Shown piece after piece: positions 26,981-35,121 of a DNA stretch of 64,000 nucleotides. The stretch is from Acidimicrobiia bacterium (lineage in GTDB: Bacteria; Actinomycetota; Acidimicrobiia; Acidimicrobiales; AC-14): contig JAHFUP010000011.1 of NCBI GenBank assembly GCA_023265025.1, forward strand, positions 29,424 to 93,423, given 5' to 3'. A program made the position numbers and the translations under genes. The stretch's first letter is position 1; each line of letters starts with the position of its first letter. The notes beneath the pieces were generated by a model. The model saw only the letters and a list, made by a program, of their open reading frames with translations, was not told the DNA's origin and did not search any database.

Positions 26981-27234
26981 TCCGGCTCAACGCCAGATCG
27001 GTGGCGTGGCGCGGCGTCAATGGCGAGGTCGTCGGCCTGTCCATCGAAGACAGCGAGTACTTCACCACGAACGAGACGGCCACCGAGCTGTGGCCGTTGC
27101 TGGCGGAGGGGACGACCGAGGACAACCTGGCCGCCCGGATCGTCGATCGCTACGGCATCGACACGGTGACCGCCAGCACGGACGTGCGCGCCTTCCTCGG
27201 CACGCTCGCCGATCGGGGTTTGCTCGAGATGTGA
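26977..27234 (+). CDS. PqqD-like RRE protein (lasso B1 leader-binding protein)
   Basis: 85 residues from a GTG that overlaps the stop of precursor copy 2. It has the winged-helix PqqD/RiPP recognition element pattern: beta strands IRLNARSVAWRGVNGEVVGL and SEYFTTNETATELWPLLAEG, then helices ending in VRAFLGTLADRGLLEM. RRE proteins bind the leader through its YxxP motif and hand the precursor to the B2 protease and the cyclase. Its stop overlaps the cyclase start (GTGA), so precursor, B1 and C are one translationally coupled unit. Confidence 0.88.
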   Translation: MIRLNARSVAWRGVNGEVVGLSIEDSEYFTTNETATELWPLLAEGTTEDNLAARIVDRYGIDTVTASTDVRAFLGTLADRGLLEM

Positions 27235-29174
27235 GCGCCATCTGCGGCGTGGTCCACTGCGCCGGGCGACCCGTCGACACCGTCGTTTTCGCGTCGGTCC
27301 TCGACACGCTTCGTGGCTTGGGCCCTGACGGCGGCGGTACCTGGTCGGGGCCCGCCGGCCACTGCGACGTGGCGATAGGCGCCGCCCTGCGCATCCGGAC
27401 GCCCGAGGACGGCAACGACCGCCAGCCCCTCGTGAGCGACGACGGCAGCCTCGTCATGGTCGCCGACGCCCGCCTCGACAACCGGCTCGACCTGCTCCCG
27501 GCGCTAAGCGTGGAATCGACCGAGCCCGACAGCCGTCTCATCGCCGCGACGTACGAGCGATGGGGCCGGGCGTGTGTCGAACGACTCGTCGGCGTCTTCG
27601 CCTTCGCCCTCGTCGACCGCCGGAGAGGGGGTGTCCTCCTCGCCCGCGACCACATCGGGAGTCGTCCGCTCGTGACATACGAGGGCAACGGCATCGTCGC
27701 ATTCGCCTCCACCGCGCTGGCCCTGACCGCCCTACCCGCGGTGGGCCATGATCTCGACGAGCAGTGGGTGCGGGAGATCCTCGCCCTGACCTACTCGGAC
27801 CGAACCTACGTCGACGGCGTGCGTTGGGTGCCCCCAGGCCACGCCGTGTGGATCGACGCCGACGGCGTGCGCCGGTGGGCGTGGTGGGACCCCGATCCCG
27901 AGCACGTTGTCGACCGCGGCGGCCCTGAGGCCCATGCCGCCCGCCTGCGGAACGCCTTCGACGAAGCTGTCGCCGGTCAGCTGCACGGCGCGGGGACGGT
28001 CGGCGCCTTCGTGAGCGGGGGACTCGACTCACCGTCGGTGGCGGCCACCGTGGCAGGCCAGATCGCCCCCCGACGCCTGCGCACGTACACGTCAGCGCCG
28101 CCACCGGAGTGGGACGGACCGACACCTCCCAACTGGGACGCCGACGAGTCGGCGCTCGTGCGCGACCTCGCGGCGCGCTACCCCAACATGGAGCCGACCT
28201 TTCTTCACGTGCCCGCGGCGCCGCTGTTCGACGGCCGCTATGAACGCTACTGGGCGCTCGGCGCCGGCCCGCCGCGCAACCCGTGCAACATGCTGTGGAC
28301 CGATGCCATCTACGAGCAGGCGGCGGCGGACGGCGTGGCGGCCGTTTTCTGCGGGGACCTCGGCAATCTGGCGTTCAGCGCCGACGGACCGGACTGGCTG
28401 GTGGCCTTGCTGCGGCGGGGGCAGCTCGGCGAGGTGGCACGCGAGGCCCTGGCCTTCCGGGCGCACAAGCCCTTGGCGTCGACGCTCAGGGGCGACCTCC
28501 TCGGCCGCTTCCAGCCGTCGTGGCTCCGGCAGGCACGGACACGTCGTGGCTTGCGAGCCGACATCCAGCAGGACTGGCTGTCCGCCACGGCGCTTCAGCC
28601 ACAGCTGCACTCAACGGTCGACCTGGTGGCGGCCATGCCACAACTGGACGTCGGCCGTCCTGTCTCCGCACGGGTGTCGCTGTTCGCCATGCGGGCTGTC
28701 GTCGCCGGGCAAGCCGACCTGATGGCCGCCACGCAAGCCGTGTGGCGCGTCGACCGCCGAGACCCGACGGCGGACCGACGGGTGCTCGACGTGGCCATGA
28801 CCCAGCCGGAATGGGTGCGCCGCCGCCGGGGCGTGAACCGAGCGGCGGCTCGGGAAGCCATGCGCGATCGGCTGCCCCCCTCCATCCTGTGGCGAACGCG
28901 GCGGGGTTCGCAGCTGCCCGACTGGCTGGACCACATGAGCAAAGCGCGCGCCGAGATCGAGGCCGAGCTCGACGCCCTCCGGGACCATCCGATGTCGCGG
29001 CGTGTGATCGACGTGGAGCGGCTCACCGCCCTCGTCCGCCAGTGGCCCCAGCCGGCGCACGCCGCCGACACCCGCACGGTGTACGACTACCGGTTCGCCC
29101 TCCTGCGCGCCCTGGTGGTCAGCCGCTACCTCCGCTGGTTCGAAGAGCACGCCCGCCAGAAGCGCACGCCGTAG
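27231..29174 (+). CDS. Asparagine synthetase-like lasso cyclase (C protein)
   Basis: 647 residues with two domains. The N-terminal class II glutamine amidotransferase-like domain begins SAICGVVHCAGRPVD with C5; whether glutaminase activity remains is unknown, as lasso cyclases generally do not need it. The C-terminal synthetase domain has the PP-loop SGGLDSPSVAATVA near residue 261 and later EFLR-type helices. Lasso C proteins adenylate an Asp or Glu side chain of the core and form the macrolactam with its N-terminus. The GTG start overlaps the B1 stop. There is no peptide exporter after it; the next identifiable sequence is a decayed phosphatase gene. Confidence 0.88.
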   Translation: MSAICGVVHCAGRPVDTVVFASVLDTLRGLGPDGGGTWSGPAGHCDVAIGAALRIRTPEDGNDRQPLVSDDGSLVMVADARLDNRLDLLPALSVESTEPDSRLIAATYERWGRACVERLVGVFAFALVDRRRGGVLLARDHIGSRPLVTYEGNGIVAFASTALALTALPAVGHDLDEQWVREILALTYSDRTYVDGVRWVPPGHAVWIDADGVRRWAWWDPDPEHVVDRGGPEAHAARLRNAFDEAVAGQLHGAGTVGAFVSGGLDSPSVAATVAGQIAPRRLRTYTSAPPPEWDGPTPPNWDADESALVRDLAARYPNMEPTFLHVPAAPLFDGRYERYWALGAGPPRNPCNMLWTDAIYEQAAADGVAAVFCGDLGNLAFSADGPDWLVALLRRGQLGEVAREALAFRAHKPLASTLRGDLLGRFQPSWLRQARTRRGLRADIQQDWLSATALQPQLHSTVDLVAAMPQLDVGRPVSARVSLFAMRAVVAGQADLMAATQAVWRVDRRDPTADRRVLDVAMTQPEWVRRRRGVNRAAAREAMRDRLPPSILWRTRRGSQLPDWLDHMSKARAEIEAELDALRDHPMSRRVIDVERLTALVRQWPQPAHAADTRTVYDYRFALLRALVVSRYLRWFEEHARQKRTP

Positions 29175-29344
29175 AGGACGACGAACGCCGACGCGATCCT
29201 GTCGCCGCGCGGAAGTTGCCATCGGCCTTCGGAGTCAGCAGCCACTCCGATGGGGGGAATCCATTTGTGGCGAGCGCCGACGAGGGGTTCGCGGTGTGCC
29301 CCACGCGACGGGCGGCCCGGCGAGCCCCCGCCCGGTGGAATCCT

Positions 29345-29930
29345 GACCGACTGCCCCCTGGGATCGGGTCGTCCATGGCGTCGGTCATGGACGCGTGCAG
29401 CACGTCATGGTCGACGCTGTAGTCGAACGTGTCACCCCCGACATGGCTGGCCGGCTCCCGCCAGCCGGCGAAGGTGAATTGCCCGGTGGCGCAGGTGAAC
29501 GCCGATGGGTGGAGCCAGCGCTGGATCTCGGCGGCCAGGGAGAAGGAGGCGTCTCGCTGCAAAGACTCGAAGAGGTCGGTGTGGCGCCGGTTGGCGATCG
29601 CCACGGGCCGCGGCCACGTCGGCCTGGTTCAGCGCACCCTCGTCTGTCCTGAGCAGGTTGAGGGCGCCGATGGTCACGTCGCGGAGCCGCATCGGCAGCG
29701 CGTGCACCGATCGGAAGCCAGCTTCCACGGCGCGCGGCTCGAACCGCGGCCGCGGGCCTCCTGCGGCGGCAAGGCAATGGTTCACGATCGGCTGGCCGCC
29801 TGGTGCACGACGCACTGGAAGTCCCCGCCGGTCTCCAGCTCCTGGGCGAGCCGGCCGGGCTCGGCATTGGCCTGCATCGCCACGACGGCCTGGGCGGCCC
29901 CTCACCCCCGCCACCTCGGCACAGACCTGG
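29345..29930 (-). pseudogene. Decayed GAF-domain / PP2C (SpoIIE-type) phosphatase gene
   Basis: Two adjoining frames reproduce actinobacterial GAF-SpoIIE proteins. The GAF part reads PRFEPRAVEAGFRSVHALPM, then RDVTIGALNLLRTDEGALNQ. A shift near 29600 leads to the start of the phosphatase domain (SLAAEIQRWLHPSAF, ASHVGGDTFDYSVDHDVLHA), which breaks off after MTDAMDD. Most of the catalytic domain is missing. No functional gene remains. Confidence 0.65.
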
Positions 29931-30401
29931 CAAAGCCGTCTGGTCTCGGCCCTGGGGTTGTGCCCGCGGCGAGCATGTTCAGGATGCGTATGCGCCTCTC
30001 ACCGGCCCCGTTCAGAGACCACCGCCTCCGGCGACATGTCGCGTAACGCTGGCGCGGCCGCCGATCAGAGCCCCGAGGGATGGGTGTGGGGCGTTCATTT
30101 CGACGTGTCACTCCTCACGCTTCGGCCGGCTTCTCGACCTCTACGTCACCGGGGTCCGGAGCGACGCTCAACAGATTTCCGTCAGATTCGAAGTGCTGCC
30201 TTCTGATCCACGACTCTGAATCTGAGGAAATCTACATCGCCCATCCTGGTAGGAAAGCACCCGGGCCGGGGGTGTCACTCGGACAGACAAACGTGCTGGT
30301 CAGAGCGGCGGTCCTCGTCCCGACCTCCGGCGAATGCTCGACCTGCCGGGCTAACGTGGCACGCCTGAGCTTGGCTTTGACGTCCACGACTGGAGGTCCT
30401 C
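29931..30401. other. Intergenic, no supported gene
   Basis: About 470 bp upstream of the secreted Ig-like protein gene. No homologous segment or structural RNA was recognised; it probably contains the promoter of the 30402 gene. Confidence 0.45.
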
Positions 30402-31772
30402 GTGCCCTGGTTCGAACACCCTGCCCGTCGTGCGACTTCCTCCTCGCCGGCCGACTTCCGGGCTCGCAGTGGCGGCCCGCCACTGTCGCGCCCGTCGATC
30501 GCAAAAATGACGCTCTTGGCACTGGCGCTGACAATCGTGCCGTTGGTGACCGCCGGCCCGGCCCAGGCGTCGACCAGCTGCAATGCGCTGAACGACCCGT
30601 CGGGCGATGGCTTCTACTACCAGGGCCGCTTCCTGGCCGGCTTCCTACAGGCCGGCGATGTCATCACCATTTCGGCCGGATTCCCCATCGGCACGGCACC
30701 CAAGCCGTTCGTGCCGACCGCGTTCTTCCTGGGGATCGGTTCCTTCGACGCTCCGCCAAGCGTGCCCGGAGTCAATTTCCCGGGCACCCTCGTCTACACC
30801 GTTCCGCAAGACATCATGAACGTCCATCTCAACTGGGTGACGGGCCCGTCGATCCCAGACGGCTACACCGTCAGTGTGACCTGGCAGGTCAGCTGCCAGA
30901 ACGCTCCGAAGTCCAGCCCGACGCTGAGCACCCAGGCTTCACCGTCCGCCCTTCTCGGCGGGCCGGTCTACGACACCGCGACCCTCGCCGGCGGGAACGC
31001 TCCCACCGGCACCATCGCCTTCCGCCTCTACGGGCCCGACGACGCCAACTGCAACGGGCCCGTCGTCTTCACGACCTCGACGACGGTGGCGGGCAACGGC
31101 AGTTACCAGTCTGCCGCCTTCACTCCTTCGGCGGCGGGAACGTACAGGTGGACAGCTGACTACTCGGGCGACGGCAAGAACAACGCCGCCTTGTCAGCGT
31201 GCAATGCCGCCAGCGAATCGGTGCTGATCAAGCCGTTCGCACCGCCCCCGCCCACGTCCACCCTCAGCGGCAACGTGTCCGGGCCGGTAACCGTGGCGTC
31301 GGGACAGAGCGTCGTCGTCACCGACGGCCAGGTGGTCGGGCCCATCACGATCCAGGCCGGTGGAGCGCTGCAACTGGTGAACACGAAGGTGACGAACGGC
31401 GTCGTTGCCACCGACCCCTCGTTCCTGAGCATCTGCAACTCCCAAGTCTCCGCCCCCTCCGACGCTCCCACCCAGGGTGTCGTCGCGAGCGGGGCCAGCA
31501 CACCCCTCAGGATCGGTGACCCAACCAATGGCTGCGCCGGCAACCGGATCGCGGGCGACGTCATGCTCACAAGCAACACCGGAGGCCTGACGCTGGGCGG
31601 CAACGTGATCTCGGGCAACGTGACCGTGGACACCAACACGGTCGGTACGGCCATCGTGAAGGCCAACACCGTGTTCAAGGCCCTGGGCTGTGCCGGGAAC
31701 AATCCTCCGCCTGTCAACAACGGCCAGGTGAACAGCGCCGCCAGCAAGACGGGTCAATGCAGCGGCCTGTGA
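30402..31772 (+). CDS. Secreted protein with Ig-like repeat and beta-solenoid-like C-terminus
   Basis: 456 residues from GTG 30402 (GGAGG five bases upstream); ATG 30507 is an alternative that would begin at the signal peptide MTLLALALTIVPLVTAGPAQ. After cleavage near AQAS comes a Cys-containing beta domain. An Ig-like module follows at about 190-280 (PTGTIAFRLYGPDDANCNGP, YRWTADYSGDGKNNAALS), like the Ig repeats of actinobacterial surface proteins. The C-terminus is Asn/Val/Gly-rich with hydrophobic alternation (GNVISGNVTVDTNTVGTAIV), suggesting a parallel beta-solenoid. Exported; function unknown. Confidence 0.75.
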   Translation: MPWFEHPARRATSSSPADFRARSGGPPLSRPSIAKMTLLALALTIVPLVTAGPAQASTSCNALNDPSGDGFYYQGRFLAGFLQAGDVITISAGFPIGTAPKPFVPTAFFLGIGSFDAPPSVPGVNFPGTLVYTVPQDIMNVHLNWVTGPSIPDGYTVSVTWQVSCQNAPKSSPTLSTQASPSALLGGPVYDTATLAGGNAPTGTIAFRLYGPDDANCNGPVVFTTSTTVAGNGSYQSAAFTPSAAGTYRWTADYSGDGKNNAALSACNAASESVLIKPFAPPPPTSTLSGNVSGPVTVASGQSVVVTDGQVVGPITIQAGGALQLVNTKVTNGVVATDPSFLSICNSQVSAPSDAPTQGVVASGASTPLRIGDPTNGCAGNRIAGDVMLTSNTGGLTLGGNVISGNVTVDTNTVGTAIVKANTVFKALGCAGNNPPPVNNGQVNSAASKTGQCSGL

Positions 31773-31802
31773 GCGGAACCACAGGAGGTCCTCACCGGCG
31801 GT

Positions 31803-31844
31803 AGTGACTCGGTCACTTGACGATATATCAGAATATGATAGAGT
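31803..31844 (+). promoter_or_regulatory. PadR gene promoter with overlapping palindromes
   Basis: TTGACG (-35, 31817-31822), a 16-bp spacer and TAGAGT (-10, 31839-31844) stand seven bases before the GTG start of the padR-like gene. The spacer holds the inverted repeat TATCA-GAATA-TGATA (31826-31840), and AGTGAC-TCG-GTCACT (31803-31817) abuts the -35. The first resembles PadR operators and suggests autorepression. Confidence 0.6.
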
Positions 31845-31851
31845 TGGGGTT

Positions 31852-32202
31852 GTGGCCGATGTCAATCCTTCGTCCTTCCTCCCGATTCCGCAGGCGCAGT
31901 TCCACGTGCTCGTGGCCCTCACTGAAGGCGAGAAGCACGGGTACGCCATCATGCAGGCCGTCGAAGGATCGTCGGGCGGCATCGTGCGCATGGGCCCCGC
32001 CAGCCTCTACGGCACTCTCAAACGCCTCGTCGATCAGGGCTTGGCCGAAGAGTTGCCCCACCGTCCTGGGCCCGACGACGATCAGCGTCGTCGGTACTAC
32101 CGGCTGAGCGGGCTCGGCCGGCGCGTGTGCGCAGCCGAAGCTGATCGCCTCGCCAGTCTCGTGCGAATCACTCGCGCCAACCTGCGCCCGGGGATGGCCT
32201 GA
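31852..32202 (+). CDS. PadR-family transcriptional regulator
   Basis: 116 residues from GTG 31852. Winged-helix domain of the PadR family: FHVLVALTEGEKHGYAIMQA, MGPASLYGTLKRLVDQGLAE and a wing RRRYYRLSGLGRRVCAAEAD. The short C-terminal helix identifies the small PadR-s2 type. The start was chosen because a consensus-like promoter ends seven bases before this GTG; an upstream in-frame GTG (31804) lies inside that promoter. It is followed after two bases by a membrane protein gene, a common pairing in which PadR represses the transport or membrane gene behind it. Confidence 0.88.
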   Translation: MADVNPSSFLPIPQAQFHVLVALTEGEKHGYAIMQAVEGSSGGIVRMGPASLYGTLKRLVDQGLAEELPHRPGPDDDQRRRYYRLSGLGRRVCAAEADRLASLVRITRANLRPGMA

Positions 32203-32204
32203 GA

Positions 32205-32789
32205 GTGTCCGCCCCCCACTCCGTGTACCGATCCCTTCTCCGCCTCTACCCAAGGGGCTTTCGCCGTCATTACGGCGACGATCTGGTGCAGCACTTCACC
32301 GACCTCATCGCCGACCGGGGCGTGCGGGCGGCGTGGGCCCGAACGGGCGTTGACCTGATCGTCACCGTTCCCCGCTACCGACTGGAGAGCATCGTGAACG
32401 AACGCCTGAGCGCCACGTACATCAATGTCGGCATCGTGCTCCTCGCCGCGGGCGGCGTGCTGAGCCTGCTCGCCGGCCTCTATCCCGGGCTGGTGCTGCT
32501 TCTCGCCGGTCTCGGCCTGGCCGTCGCGCAACGGAGCACCCTCGCCGTCGCCATTCGCACTCCGAACACGAACCGCCGGCGCCGTCGGCTGACCATCGGC
32601 GCCGTCCTCGCCGGGGTGTTCGTGTCCACTTTCACCGCGTACTTGGCCCTGATCGGTGACACGTGGACCGTTCGTGAAACTGTGCTCGCCGCAATCGGGA
32701 CCATCGCCATGTTCGCTGCCCCTGTCTTTCTCGTCGCCGGGTTGCTCACCCCGAAGTCACTCGACGGGGTTGCCCGCCCGATGGCGTGA
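32205..32789 (+). CDS. Membrane protein paired with PadR regulator
   Basis: 194 residues from GTG 32205. The cytoplasmic N-terminus YRSLLRLYPRGFRRHYGDDL is the LYPxxFRxxYGxxM-like element found at the start of many PadR-linked membrane proteins and permease prefix domains. Four hydrophobic segments follow (e.g. INVGIVLLAAGGVLSLLAGL, AAPVFLVAGLLTPKSL). Two bases separate it from padR, so both are surely co-transcribed. Substrate or function unknown. Confidence 0.75.
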   Translation: MSAPHSVYRSLLRLYPRGFRRHYGDDLVQHFTDLIADRGVRAAWARTGVDLIVTVPRYRLESIVNERLSATYINVGIVLLAAGGVLSLLAGLYPGLVLLLAGLGLAVAQRSTLAVAIRTPNTNRRRRRLTIGAVLAGVFVSTFTAYLALIGDTWTVRETVLAAIGTIAMFAAPVFLVAGLLTPKSLDGVARPMA

Positions 32790-32853
32790 CGGCCTGCCAT
32801 CGCGCTACGGGAGCGGATGGAGGTCCGCCCCGGCCCGGCCTTCTCGGCCTGAC

Positions 32854-33126
32854 CTAGTAGGCACCGCCGGAGCCGACGAGTGTGTGGGTACGGGTGTCCC
32901 AGGTAAGGCAGCTCCAGCTTCGGTTGTCGGAGTCGACCGAGCAGGACTGCGTGACCACACAACCCTGGGTCGCGTTCCACTCGACGCAGCCGGAAGACCG
33001 CTGGATCAACGCGGAGGCGGGTCCCACACCGATGCCGAAAGCCGCCAAGGCGAGCGAGCCGGCGACGACGATCTGACATGCACGCTTCTTCATTCCCTTG
33101 CGCTCCTGCTCGGTTCCGATGGCCAT
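32854..33126 (-). CDS. Small secreted cysteine-containing protein A
   Basis: About 90 residues. ATG 33126 has an AAAGGAACGGG ribosome-binding site; ATG 33093 (MKKRACQIVVAGSLALAAFG) is an equally possible start. A signal peptide ends near GVGPASA. The mature part is about 50 residues with four cysteines (SGCVEWNATQGCVVTQSC and SWSCLTWD) that could form two disulfides. No family recognised. It is divergent from another small secreted cysteine protein at 33396. Confidence 0.6.
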   Translation of the reverse strand: MAIGTEQERKGMKKRACQIVVAGSLALAAFGIGVGPASALIQRSSGCVEWNATQGCVVTQSCSVDSDNRSWSCLTWDTRTHTLVGSGGAY

Positions 33127-33395
33127 TCCCGTTCCTTTCGACTGGTTCGTGCGGTCGGAGCATCCGACTGGGCGCATCGTGGACGGCATCGCTTGCCAAG
33201 CCCTTGCCCAGCGCTTGCCGCTCTTGGCCAGCGAGGCCGTGACACCGGCTCTCGTTTCCGGCTACCGCCCGAGGCGATGAACCTCTCGGGCACTCCGTCC
33301 GTATGCACGACCGGCGACGAGGCGCGGCAACCTCCTCGCCTACGCCGGGACAGGAAACGACCCTGTCCGGAACCGACGACGGAAGGTAGATCGCC

Positions 33396-33692
33396 ATGGC
33401 TCGACACAGTCTCAGCAAGCTGTCCGCGGCGGTCGCCGCATCCGCTCTCCTCGCGCTGGGCCTGGGAACTGGCCCCGCTCACGCACAGCAGGCGAGCACC
33501 GGGCGCTACGTCCTGCAGCTACAGGGCTACACCTGCACGAGGTTTGTCGGCACCGACGCCTGGGTTTGTACCAAGCCTGGCGCGCCGACCTACGACTGCG
33601 TCGGCTATGTGTGCCAACCGGTGGTCTCCACCCTCGTCGCCGCACCGTACGCGGCGCCGGCGAACCAGCCACCCGTCGCCACTGCCCCCTAG
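33396..33692 (+). CDS. Small secreted cysteine-containing protein B
   Basis: 98 residues from ATG 33396 (GGAAGG region upstream). The signal peptide MARHSLSKLSAAVAASALLA ends at PAHA. The mature peptide has four cysteines (GYTCTRFVGTDAWVCTKPG and YDCVGYVCQPV). The C-terminal PAPANQPPVATAP-like tail is coded by a 48-bp sequence that is repeated directly behind the TIR element (33878-33925). Function unknown. The pattern of two Cys pairs resembles protein A across the divergent promoter region, without clear sequence identity. Confidence 0.62.
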   Translation: MARHSLSKLSAAVAASALLALGLGTGPAHAQQASTGRYVLQLQGYTCTRFVGTDAWVCTKPGAPTYDCVGYVCQPVVSTLVAAPYAAPANQPPVATAP

Positions 33693-33881
33693 CGTGTCGA
33701 CCTCATTCGTTCGCTTCGCTCACCCCATTCGGTCGAAGTGATCGTGCTCCGGCGGGCGGGCGGAGCTCGCGCCGCCTCCGCCCTGTCCCTCCCTGTCCGC
33801 AGCCGGAGGGGCCGCCTGCGGCGGCGACGGCGGCCACGGACTGGAACCCCACGAACGTGGCGAACGTCTGCGGTCAGGGCG
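33688..33881. repeat. TIR element copy 2 (MITE-like dispersed repeat)
   Basis: About 194 bp, nearly identical to 8412-8606 with a few indels. The left end (GTGTCGACCTCATTCGTTCG) pairs imperfectly with the complement of the right end (GCCCTGACCGCAGACGTTCG). It begins at the stop codon of secreted protein B, and a 48-bp direct repeat (33653-33700 and 33878-33925) flanks its inner part. No coding capacity. Confidence 0.7.
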
Positions 33882-34040
33882 CCGGCCAACCAGCCACCCG
33901 TCGCCACTGCGCTCTATCGTGTCGCCGGCTCGGCGCGTGCTGTGCGGTGCGTCTCTCGAACTGATCCGCGTACTGAACCGAACGGGGTTGCTCGTCCGTA
34001 TGGGGACCGAGACCGCGCCGCGACGGAGGAGGAGCCAGCC

Positions 34041-35042
34041 ATGAGGACCAACCCCGTCACCACCGGCACGGGCGCCGGCCGTGGCCGTCGCATCCGACTC
34101 GTCGCCGCCACGCTCGTCGCAGCCCTAGGTATCGGAGCGAGCCCGTCGGTTGCCGGGGCCGTCGTCCCGTGCGGCTGCACGGTCAACGACCCTCCGATCA
34201 CCTATGCACGCCAAGTTGCCGACGAGGGCGGGGTCGAGGTCTTCACGATGTCCGCCAAAGGCACCGGCCAGACGCGGGTCACCAACTTCCCCGGGTTCGA
34301 CGGGATGCCGTCGTACTCGCCCGACCGGTCGAAGATCGTCTATGCCACGACCCGCCACTCGAGCCAGTCGTCGCTCGACTACGAGCTGCACGTCATCGAT
34401 GCCACCGGCGCCAACGACCGCCGGCTCACCGTCCACCCGGCCGTCGACTGGGAGCCGGCGTGGTCGCCCGCCGGCGACAAGATCGCGTTCGCGTCGAACC
34501 GCGACGGCAACTCCGAGATCTATGTCGTCAACGCCGACGGCACCGGCCTGCAAAACCTCACCAAGTCACCCGGGTCTGATCGCCAGCCGGCGTGGTCCCC
34601 CGACGGGAAGAGGATCGTGTTCGTTCGCCCGAGCACCCAGACCTTGCGGAAGCTGTTCATCATGAATGCCGACGGCTCGGGCCTGCGCCAGCTCATCACC
34701 GCCAACGAGGCGGCCGAGGAGAGCCCGGCGTGGTCAGCGGACGGCTCGACGATCGCCTTCAGCCAGCGGGTCGGTGTCACCGCGGACCGGGAGATCCACG
34801 TCGTGAAGGCCGACGGCTCGAACATCCGCCGGGTTACGAACCGGGCGGGCGACGACGACGAGCCCACGTGGTCCCCCGACGGGCGTATCGCCTATGCCGC
34901 CTCGTCGCCTGAGAGCGTCCTGCGCGGCGACATCCGGGTCATCCGGCCGGACGGCACTGGAGACGCCCCCCTCGCGACGAACGAGGACTGGGAGGGCATG
35001 CCAGCCTGGGGCCGCATCCCGCCGCCGGTCACCCAGCGGTAG
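34041..35042 (+). CDS. Secreted TolB-like beta-propeller protein
   Basis: 333 residues from ATG 34041 behind GGAGGAGGAG. The signal peptide (RIRLVAATLVAALGIGASPS) ends near VAGA. At least five PD40 repeats are visible (MPSYSPDRSKIVYATTR, WEPAWSPAGDKIAFASNRDG, RQPAWSPDGKRIVFVRP, ESPAWSADGSTIAFSQR, DEPTWSPDGRIAYAA), enough for a six-blade propeller like the TolB C-terminal domain. It is a paralogue of the 7168 gene without the calcium-binding tail. Probably extracytoplasmic; no Pal/Tol system is expected in this organism type, so the partner is unknown. Confidence 0.82.
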   Translation: MRTNPVTTGTGAGRGRRIRLVAATLVAALGIGASPSVAGAVVPCGCTVNDPPITYARQVADEGGVEVFTMSAKGTGQTRVTNFPGFDGMPSYSPDRSKIVYATTRHSSQSSLDYELHVIDATGANDRRLTVHPAVDWEPAWSPAGDKIAFASNRDGNSEIYVVNADGTGLQNLTKSPGSDRQPAWSPDGKRIVFVRPSTQTLRKLFIMNADGSGLRQLITANEAAEESPAWSADGSTIAFSQRVGVTADREIHVVKADGSNIRRVTNRAGDDDEPTWSPDGRIAYAASSPESVLRGDIRVIRPDGTGDAPLATNEDWEGMPAWGRIPPPVTQR

Positions 35043-35121
35043 TCGGCGGCGTGTTCGGCGAGCACGTTCCCGGGACCAACCTGGGTGTCAGAGGTGGCGT
35101 CGGACCTACGTTGATGGCGTG

